Of a stretch of 61,711 nt of DNA, positions 53,927-61,711 are shown one piece after another. The stretch covers positions 1 through 61,711 of the forward strand of contig JANQFP010000127.1 of assembly GCA_028277795.1 (NCBI GenBank), written 5' to 3'. The notes beneath the pieces were generated by a model. That model was not told where the DNA came from and did no database searches. It worked only from the letters and a program-made list of their open reading frames with translations. The DNA comes from Rhodospirillales bacterium (GTDB lineage Bacteria > Pseudomonadota > Alphaproteobacteria > Rhodospirillales > JANQFP01). A program made the translations under genes and the position numbers. The stretch's first letter is position 1; each line of letters starts with the position of its first letter.

Positions 53927-53954
53927 AGCATAACAACGCCCAAGAGTCTGTCAA
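53927..53954 (-). promoter_or_regulatory. Promoter of the maoC-radical SAM-fkbH-acp operon
   Basis: On the minus strand, a perfect TTGACA (53954-53949), 16 bp and TATGCT (53932-53927) lie in the gap between the upstream SGNH gene and maoC. This makes the carrier-protein operon a separate transcription unit. Confidence 0.75.
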
Positions 53955-53980
53955 GTTACGGGCAAGCGATGCACACGCCG

Positions 53981-54913
53981 CTAGACCGCATCTGAAAAAC
54001 AGGCCTTGTAAACTCGATCGGAGAACAGCGTGGCGCCCGAGTAATTGAGGTGAGAGGCATCGTTGAAATACACGTCATCAAGTTCGAAGCGTAAGAAGTT
54101 CGCGTACTTGAAATTGAACTTTCCGGCAGTCTGCGCGAAAAAGGCCTCCACATCTTCGACAACCGGCTTCTCGAGGACGCGACTCCTCAATGACTCGGCC
54201 ATGGGAGGGGTGACGATGCAGACCTCTATGCCATGGCTCTTCAGGTCCTCGAGAAGGGCGTGGAAGTTGCGGCCGACCTCCGATGTCTCGGGGACGGGGA
54301 TGCTCGACCAATACTGCGCCTGCTGACGGGTGGAAATCCTTTTGGTGCGCGGGTCGAGGCGGGAGAAGTCACCGAATATCCGGACGCCGCCATACTCGGT
54401 CAGAGACCGGGTCGAGGCGAAGTCGCTGCCCTGGAGCCATCTCTGCCAATACAGGAAGATCTCCGCCTTGTGAAACGGATGCAGGCTCTTGAAGGGCAAA
54501 ACGAGGTCGTCGCGCAGCGCGGCCTTGAAGCCGCTGATGTCGTTCTTGCCCGTGGTGCTCCAGCTTGGCGCGAAATGGTGGATGCCGGCCTCGACGATCA
54601 TGCGCCGGGGCCGGTGGTCTTCGAGATAGAGGCGGATGCGCTTCTCCATGGAGAAATAGGCTTCGCCCCCCTGGGCCAGATTGATCAGGTCTGGCCGACC
54701 GATCAGACCCGCCTCCATCATCGAATCGCCGAAGGAGACGCCCTCGACGTTGGGCCGCCTGAAGAGCTCCAGATAGGCGTACTTGTTGTGGTTGGGCACG
54801 ACGTGGCTGCGGATCAGCCGCTCAGTGGCGGCGAAGGTGCCGACGCCGAGCACCGCGAAGCCGAGCAGGAACGCGCCGATGAAGGGCCTAAAACTGAAAG
54901 TAGATGAATGCAT
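53981..54913 (-). CDS. AlgJ/DltD-like SGNH-fold membrane-anchored protein
   Basis: The 310-residue protein has one N-terminal TM helix (FIGAFLLGFAVLGVGTFAA) and a periplasmic SGNH-like domain with GVSFGDSMMEAG and DASHLNYSGATLF at the C-terminus, a D..H catalytic pair. Proteins of this type work with MBOAT acyltransferases as the second transfer step or as a hydrolase. Its start overlaps the MBOAT stop by 26 bases. It is unusually low in GC (25/60 in 54061-54120), a sign of foreign origin. Confidence 0.85.
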   Translation of the reverse strand: MHSSTFSFRPFIGAFLLGFAVLGVGTFAATERLIRSHVVPNHNKYAYLELFRRPNVEGVSFGDSMMEAGLIGRPDLINLAQGGEAYFSMEKRIRLYLEDHRPRRMIVEAGIHHFAPSWSTTGKNDISGFKAALRDDLVLPFKSLHPFHKAEIFLYWQRWLQGSDFASTRSLTEYGGVRIFGDFSRLDPRTKRISTRQQAQYWSSIPVPETSEVGRNFHALLEDLKSHGIEVCIVTPPMAESLRSRVLEKPVVEDVEAFFAQTAGKFNFKYANFLRFELDDVYFNDASHLNYSGATLFSDRVYKACFSDAV

Positions 54914-56513
54914 TGCCGTCTTGCCGGATGATGAAGAACAGGCTCACCGCGAACACGACCGAAAACAGGATGCCGTAAGGGACGGTGGGCTTCCAGTCGA
55001 AGTGCTTGAGGATGAAGGCCGGGGTCGTCTCCTTGTGGAAATGAAGGACGGGCGCCCATTTGCGCATGAATTCCTGGGTATTGGGGAGAACCAGCACGAA
55101 GGCGTAGATCCCGACCAGGAGAAGCAGGGTGTTGAGGGTGGGATAGATGTTGGCGTCGCCGGCGACCTCGAAGGTGACGCCCAGTCGTTCCATGACCGGC
55201 GCCAGCGCGCCGAACGCGGCGGCGTAGCTCTCCGGCAGGTTGATCCCGTTCAGGCCGAGCATGCTTTCGTAGAAGGTCAGCGTCAACGCCACGCTGTCGG
55301 CGCGGAAGATGACGAAGGTGAGGTCGACGGTGATGAGCGTCAGCACGAGCCCCACCGCCTTGGCCCACGGGGTGTCGTAGAGGACCGTCAACTTCCTCGC
55401 GCGGGTGAACAGCCTCCAGGCGTGGTTGGCCACCAGGGTGAAGCCGTTGACCAGGCCGAAGATCAGGAACTGGTACCCGGCCCCGTGCCAAACGCCGATC
55501 AGGAACATGGTGATCATGGCCGGCACGGCGAAGACCCTGAGGAACACCTTGGGCTGCCGCATGGCCTTCGGCGTCACCGGCAGCTTGAGGGCGATCCGGC
55601 GCTCGGTCTCGCGCAGCATCAGGGTGTTGAACAGATAGGTATTGAGGAAATGGGTCAGCGTGATGTGCCAGCGCTGCCAGAAGTCGATCATGCTGCGCGC
55701 CTTCAGGGGCGAATTGAAGTTCTGCGGCAGGACAATGCCGAACATGCGGGCGAGGCCGATGGCCATGTCGGAATAGCCGGAGAAATCGAAGTACACCTGC
55801 AGGACGAAGGCGAAGGACGAGACCCAGGCGGTGACGAAGGAGATCTCGCTGCCCAGCGATCCCTGCTCGAACACCAGGTCCGGGTACACCGCGATGGTGT
55901 CGGCGATGACCACCTTCTTGAACAGACCGATGGAGAAGATGGTCAATCCGATGCTCAGGCTGGACAGCGAGATCCGGAACTTCGTTCGGTCGCTGAACTG
56001 GGGCTCGACATCGCCGTGATGAACGATCGGTCCGGCGATGAGTTGGGGGAAGAAGACCACGAACAGCGCATAGCGCATGAAGTTCCGTTCGGAGATCAGA
56101 CCGGTATAGACGTCGACCAGGAACGCGATTTGCTGGAAGGTGAAGAAGGAAATGGCCAGGGGCAGGACGATGCCCTCCAGCACGAGGTCGGCTCCGGTGA
56201 CGGTGCTGACCACCTCCGAAAAGAACATCGCGTACTTGTACCAGCCGAGCAGGCCGAGGTTGAACGCGATGCCCAGGGCCAATATCCACGTCTTCTTTTG
56301 TCTTTCCAGGATGTTCCCGAAAAAGAAATTCACGGTGACGGAAAATATCAATAGCCATAACAGGTTCCAATCCCACCACCCGTAGAAGACGAGTGACGCG
56401 ATGACCATGAAGGAAAACAAGTATATAGACGGTGCGTGTTTGGAAATGACGTGAAAAAATCCTGCCACGATGAGCAGAAAAACGAATATGAACTCGAACG
56501 AATGAAACAGCAT
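54888..56513 (-). CDS. MBOAT family O-acyltransferase (AlgI/DltB-like)
   Basis: The 541-residue polytopic membrane protein has about ten to twelve helices. MBOAT landmarks are YFDFSGYSDMAIGLARMFGI (242-260), NFNSPLKARSMIDFWQRWHITLT with His283, and GVWHG with the catalytic His343. AlgI and DltB move acyl groups across the inner membrane onto periplasmic glycans; DltB uses a carrier protein as donor. Parts are low in GC (29/60 in 56341-56400). The neighbouring carrier-protein operon is an obvious donor source. Confidence 0.92.
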   Translation of the reverse strand: MLFHSFEFIFVFLLIVAGFFHVISKHAPSIYLFSFMVIASLVFYGWWDWNLLWLLIFSVTVNFFFGNILERQKKTWILALGIAFNLGLLGWYKYAMFFSEVVSTVTGADLVLEGIVLPLAISFFTFQQIAFLVDVYTGLISERNFMRYALFVVFFPQLIAGPIVHHGDVEPQFSDRTKFRISLSSLSIGLTIFSIGLFKKVVIADTIAVYPDLVFEQGSLGSEISFVTAWVSSFAFVLQVYFDFSGYSDMAIGLARMFGIVLPQNFNSPLKARSMIDFWQRWHITLTHFLNTYLFNTLMLRETERRIALKLPVTPKAMRQPKVFLRVFAVPAMITMFLIGVWHGAGYQFLIFGLVNGFTLVANHAWRLFTRARKLTVLYDTPWAKAVGLVLTLITVDLTFVIFRADSVALTLTFYESMLGLNGINLPESYAAAFGALAPVMERLGVTFEVAGDANIYPTLNTLLLLVGIYAFVLVLPNTQEFMRKWAPVLHFHKETTPAFILKHFDWKPTVPYGILFSVVFAVSLFFIIRQDGNAFIYFQF

Positions 56514-56580
56514 CTCGACGGTTACCTGCCGGCCCGATAACCGCCACGCCCGGCGCTCGTCCCGGCCCGCGTCGGCGGGG

Positions 56581-58011
56581 TCATGGCGCCGGGTCCGCGT
56601 CGCGCACGCAGCGGGCGTGGTTGTGAATGCGCACCTGGTCCCGCTGGCCGCCCATGGGGCCCCAGCGGGACGGGTCGCCGGCCTTGGGGTCGCTGCGCTG
56701 GGCGCCGGCGCCGTGCACGTCCACGCCGTCCACCGAGATGCACTTGCCGAAGCAGACGTAGACCGCGCTCCCCGGGTTGTCGCCATGGGTCGTGGACGAC
56801 CAGAACCAGCCCGTCTTGTCGTGCTGTCGGAAAACCGTCAGGTCGAGGGCCGGGTCGTGGCGCCGGTAGTCGACCAGGCTCTGCAGCTCCTTGGCGTTGG
56901 GCAGGCGCCAGTCCCCGTGCCCGGCAAGGCTCAAGCCCTGGCAGTAGGCGAGGGCCTGGCCCCAGGTGCGCGTCCGCCCGTCGTCCGCCTGCTGCCACAT
57001 GAGGCCCGTGGCGGTGTCGGTCACCGTGCCGTCGCCGTGGGCGCGGAAGTCGTTGACCCCCCATTCCGGGCCGCGGACGCAGCGATGGAACAGCCCGGGC
57101 CCGCGGCCGCCCGTCGGCGCCTGCTTGATGCGGCCGTCGAGGAAGTTGAAGAAGAACGCCGCCTCGACCCCGGGCCGGTCCCAATGGTCGCCGGTGTAGA
57201 GGGTGGCCGACCAGGTCTGGCCCATCATGTCCACCCGGTGGGTGGCGGCGAAGCGGTCGCCGCGCAGGATCTCCGGGCCGGGCAGTTCAAGATCGAAGAC
57301 CGAGCCGTCGAGGAAGAACCGCCGCCCGGTGACCCCCTGCCAATGGCTGATGGAGAAAAGCTCCTTGATGGTCGGCAGCCGCCAGTCGCCGTGCCCCCCG
57401 AGCGCTAGGCCTTCGCAGGCCCGTTTCGCCGCGGTGAAGCCGAGACGCCGGGGGTTGTGGGCCTTCTGCCACATGAGGCCGGTGACGAGGTCGCTGACGG
57501 TGCCGTCACCGTTCACCCGGTAGGCCGGCGGACGGCCCCGGTAATGCGCGTCCTGACCGTGGAAGGGCGCGCCCACGTCGGGGCAGTCGATGGGGCGGCG
57601 GTCGTCGAAGCAGGTCACCTGCCCGGTGTCGGGCACCCGGTTGGCCAGGGGCACGGCGTCCGGGAACGGCTTTCGCGGCGTGTAGCCGCGCATGGGGCCG
57701 CCCATGGGTCCCGCCATGCCGGCGCCGCGTCCGCGCCCCTGCATGTCCTGACTGCCACCCGGAGGGTGGGTGGGCACGCAGACGGACCGGCCGCGCATGG
57801 TCCGGCAGGTTCCCGCCACCGTGCCGTGGGGCGCCCGGAACGAGCACACCGACGCCTCGTCCTTGCCCCCGCAGGCGGCGAAGGCCTCGGGTGGCGGCCC
57901 GCCCAGTGGCTGGGCCAGCGAGACCCCCGCGCCGGAAAGGAAACCGGCCACGACCAGATGGGCCGCGACCCGCCAAGTCAGTTGTCCGCGGCCACGGGGC
58001 CCCGCCCCCAT
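56581..58011 (-). CDS. Secreted DUF1566 (Lcl) domain protein, two copies
   Basis: This is a 476-residue protein with an N-terminal signal peptide ending near SLAQP. A Cys-rich linker leads into two Lcl C-terminal-type domains, marked by VSDLVTGLMWQKA...GDWRLPTIKELFSI and VTDTATGLMWQQA...GDWRLPNAKELQSL. Its cysteines (FHRCVRGP, NHARCVRD) and YVCFGKCI probably form disulfides. This family resembles Legionella collagen-like protein C-terminal domains, and its function is unknown. It overlaps the stop of the Sel1 gene, so the two are coupled. Confidence 0.85.
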   Translation of the reverse strand: MGAGPRGRGQLTWRVAAHLVVAGFLSGAGVSLAQPLGGPPPEAFAACGGKDEASVCSFRAPHGTVAGTCRTMRGRSVCVPTHPPGGSQDMQGRGRGAGMAGPMGGPMRGYTPRKPFPDAVPLANRVPDTGQVTCFDDRRPIDCPDVGAPFHGQDAHYRGRPPAYRVNGDGTVSDLVTGLMWQKAHNPRRLGFTAAKRACEGLALGGHGDWRLPTIKELFSISHWQGVTGRRFFLDGSVFDLELPGPEILRGDRFAATHRVDMMGQTWSATLYTGDHWDRPGVEAAFFFNFLDGRIKQAPTGGRGPGLFHRCVRGPEWGVNDFRAHGDGTVTDTATGLMWQQADDGRTRTWGQALAYCQGLSLAGHGDWRLPNAKELQSLVDYRRHDPALDLTVFRQHDKTGWFWSSTTHGDNPGSAVYVCFGKCISVDGVDVHGAGAQRSDPKAGDPSRWGPMGGQRDQVRIHNHARCVRDADPAP

Positions 58012-59615
58012 CACTGCGCGCTGCTTCCGGCGGCCCCCGGGGCCGTGGCGCCGAAGGGTTTGGGCTTCCATTCCCGGGCTAGGCGCTTGGCCTTGGAGAT
58101 CTGGCCGATGCCCATGGAGGGGGCCAGCGCGCGCAGGTTCCGCTTGGCCCGTTCCTCCCCCTTGTTGGAGGACAGAAGATACCATTTCAGGGCCTCCACC
58201 GGGTCGGCCTCGACGCCCCGCCCGCGCTGGTACAGGTAGCCGAGGCCGGTCTGTGCCGGGGCGAACCCCTGTTCGGCGGCGGCGCGGTAGAACTTGGCCG
58301 CCTTGGCCAGATCCTTCCCGACGCCGCGGCCGTGCTCGTACATGACCCCCAGGTTGTTGAGGGCGGCGGGATCGCCTTGCTTGGCCGCGGCGCCATACCA
58401 TCTCAGGGCGGCGGCCGGGTCCTCCTCGGTGCCGATGCCCTTCTCGGACAGGTAGCCGAGCAGCATCTGGGCCTGGACCACCCCTTGCCGCGCAGACTTG
58501 ACGTACCAGCCGTAGGCCTGGCGGGCGTCCTTGGGCACGCCCCGACCCTCGCGGTAGGAATCGGCCATGAACAATTGGGCGACCGGTTCGCCGGCCTCGG
58601 CGGCACGGCGGAACCAGGCGACCGCTTGCTTCAGGTCCTTGTCGACGCCCATGCCGTCGTAGTAGGCGCCCCCCAGGTTCCGTTGGGCCCGCACGTCACC
58701 CTGGTTGGCGGCCAGGCGGTAGAGGCGCAACGCCTCGCCCATGTCGCGGTCCACGCCCCATCCCTGGGCGTACATGATGCCGAGGCTGAACTGGCCATTG
58801 GCGTCGCCGGTGTCGGCGGCCTTGCGGAACCATCGGACGGCCTGGGCGACGTCCGCCTCGACCCCGTCGCCCTCCACGTAGGCCCGGCCCACCTCGGACA
58901 TGGCCCCCACGTGGCCCCGGTCGGCGGCGGCGCGGAACCAGCGCAGGGCCTGCTCCGGGTCCTTGGCCGCTCCGAAGCCCTTTGACAGAATCAGGCCCAT
59001 GTTGAACTGGGCCTTGGTATGGCCGCGCTCGGCGGCCTTCAGGTGCCAGCGCAGGGACTCGGCCGGGTCCGCCGCCACCCCTTCGCCGCGGGCATAGCGC
59101 AGCCCCATGCTGTTCATGGCTTCCAGGTGGCCGGTGTCGGCCGCGCGGCGGATCCACGTCACCGCCGTCGCCAGGTCCCGCTCGACGCCCTGGCCCCACA
59201 GGTAGAGAAGGCCGGTGTTGTAGAGGGCGTCGGGGTGTCCGGCGGCGGCGGCCTGGCGGTAGAGCTTCAGGGCGCGGGCGTAGTCGCGGGCCACCCCGCG
59301 GCCGAACTGGTAGGCGGCGCCGACGGTGACCTGGGCGTCGGTATGGCCCTGCTCCGCGGCCTTCTGCAGCCAGGCCAAGCCCTGCGCGACGTCCCGGGGC
59401 AGGGCCTTGCCGTCCAGATGGGCGATGCCCAGGGCGTATTGGGCGTCGCGGTCGCCGCTCTCGGCCTCCCGCAGCAGGCGCTCAATTTCCGTCTCCGTCG
59501 GGGCCTCCGGTTCGGCGGTCGGGACGGCCGCGTCGTCGGTCGGCGGCGTCGGCTGGGCGCATCCGGCGACGGCGACGGCGAGAACCAGGGCCGCGCTGAT
59601 GACGATCCGTGTCAT
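58011..59615 (-). CDS. Sel1-repeat lipoprotein
   Basis: The 534-residue protein has a lipobox VAGC (Cys19) after a hydrophobic signal, an acidic linker, then 12 contiguous 36-residue Sel1 repeats of the type LGxxYxxGxGVxxDxxxAxxWxxxAAxxG without gaps. The solenoid ends near residue 490, followed by a basic tail. Sel1 proteins are scaffolds for protein-protein contact in the periplasm. It is coupled to the DUF1566 gene, suggesting a common envelope role. Confidence 0.9.
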   Translation of the reverse strand: MTRIVISAALVLAVAVAGCAQPTPPTDDAAVPTAEPEAPTETEIERLLREAESGDRDAQYALGIAHLDGKALPRDVAQGLAWLQKAAEQGHTDAQVTVGAAYQFGRGVARDYARALKLYRQAAAAGHPDALYNTGLLYLWGQGVERDLATAVTWIRRAADTGHLEAMNSMGLRYARGEGVAADPAESLRWHLKAAERGHTKAQFNMGLILSKGFGAAKDPEQALRWFRAAADRGHVGAMSEVGRAYVEGDGVEADVAQAVRWFRKAADTGDANGQFSLGIMYAQGWGVDRDMGEALRLYRLAANQGDVRAQRNLGGAYYDGMGVDKDLKQAVAWFRRAAEAGEPVAQLFMADSYREGRGVPKDARQAYGWYVKSARQGVVQAQMLLGYLSEKGIGTEEDPAAALRWYGAAAKQGDPAALNNLGVMYEHGRGVGKDLAKAAKFYRAAAEQGFAPAQTGLGYLYQRGRGVEADPVEALKWYLLSSNKGEERAKRNLRALAPSMGIGQISKAKRLAREWKPKPFGATAPGAAGSSAQ

Positions 59616-59689
59616 GGGTCTGTCCTTCTTGCGCTCGTCCGCGATGGATCCCCGCCGGGGCGGCACGTCACCCGATTGCGCCGGCGCCG

Positions 59690-61399
<1,710 letters not shown>

Positions 61400-61574
61400 G
61401 GGGTCGATGCCTTCACATGTCCACGGCGTGGCGTGCCGGGCGCCCGGGCTTTGTTGACAATCGCGACACGCTGCTTCCGACTAAGTCAATAATATCAACT
61501 ACCTAATGCCTCGGCCGATAGATGTCAGCGGATGTCAGCAAGCCCGCGACGCCGATTCATCCCTGGTTCCGTCG

Positions 61575-61704
61575 TTGCCGGGCTTGACCCGGCAATCCAT
61601 GGACCCCCGGGCCAAGCCCACTGCTGTCCGGTTCGGCAAAACCGGTGGTGTCCCTGCGAGGTCGAACAAGCAGAAGTCGTCATGCCCGTGCTTGTCACGG
61701 GCAT
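61575..61704. repeat. Two REP-like palindromes
   Basis: TTGCCGGG-CTTGA-CCCGGCAA (61575-61595) and ATGCCCGTG-CTTGT-CACGGGCAT (61682-61704) share a five-base loop, a GTCGT lead and an ATCCA tail. They are two members of the common alphaproteobacterial REP type. The stretch 61400-61711 contains no supported gene. Confidence 0.8.
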
Positions 61705-61711
61705 CCACGTC

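Overview
The window looks like chromosomal DNA of a high-GC alphaproteobacterium, probably a Rhodospirillales-type organism. The assignment rests on gene order (erpA, dgt, argS, SPOR protein, nagZ, scpA/scpB, tatABC; and argD, argF, hslO), on an L-malyl-CoA lyase-type CitE protein, and on an Isp-type [NiFe] hydrogenase. Most genes are about 70% GC, so the lower-GC patches stand out.

Layout. 1-5704: the 5' part of RNase P RNA, then a PadR regulator with palindromic operators driving an RND efflux pair, then a small lipoprotein. 5712-10532: a membrane-bound uptake hydrogenase in the order hynS-isp1-isp2-hynL on the minus strand, preceded by its maturation protease and tatCBA. 12884-19847: housekeeping genes on the minus strand (scpB, scpA, site-2 protease, nagZ, SPOR, argS, dgt). 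19999-28495: erpA, a Na/Pi cotransporter, then a plus-strand run (cobC-like, glutamine-synthetase-like ligase, aldehyde dehydrogenase, LysE exporter, Fe-alcohol dehydrogenase, MarC) that reads like a gamma-glutamylated amine or amino-alcohol pathway. 28521-35459: an accessory region with an orphan nuclease-fold protein, an 895-residue RTX protein made of 89 uninterrupted nonapeptides, three perfect CRP-type operators, a cyclic-nucleotide-binding protein and a duplicated tail of that gene, bracketed by two 102-bp direct repeats.

35504-41669: lipoprotein, hslO, argF, argD, guaA and a VapBC pair. 41833-43396: tRNA-Ala(CGC) followed by a 1.5-kb low-GC islet with a tRNA-end direct repeat on its far side. 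43407-48767: universal stress protein, LonB-like protease, minimal metalloprotease, phhB, a triple hairpin array and malyl-CoA lyase.

48876-56513 is the most original region. It holds a minus-strand operon (MaoC hydratase, B12-type radical SAM enzyme, FkbH, acyl carrier protein, membrane-anchored SGNH esterase) next to an MBOAT acyltransferase and a second SGNH protein. The set looks like a Dlt/Alg-style envelope acylation machine whose donor is a glyceryl-type unit built on a carrier protein. The window ends with a DUF1566 protein, a 12-repeat Sel1 lipoprotein, glnS and REP-like palindromes.
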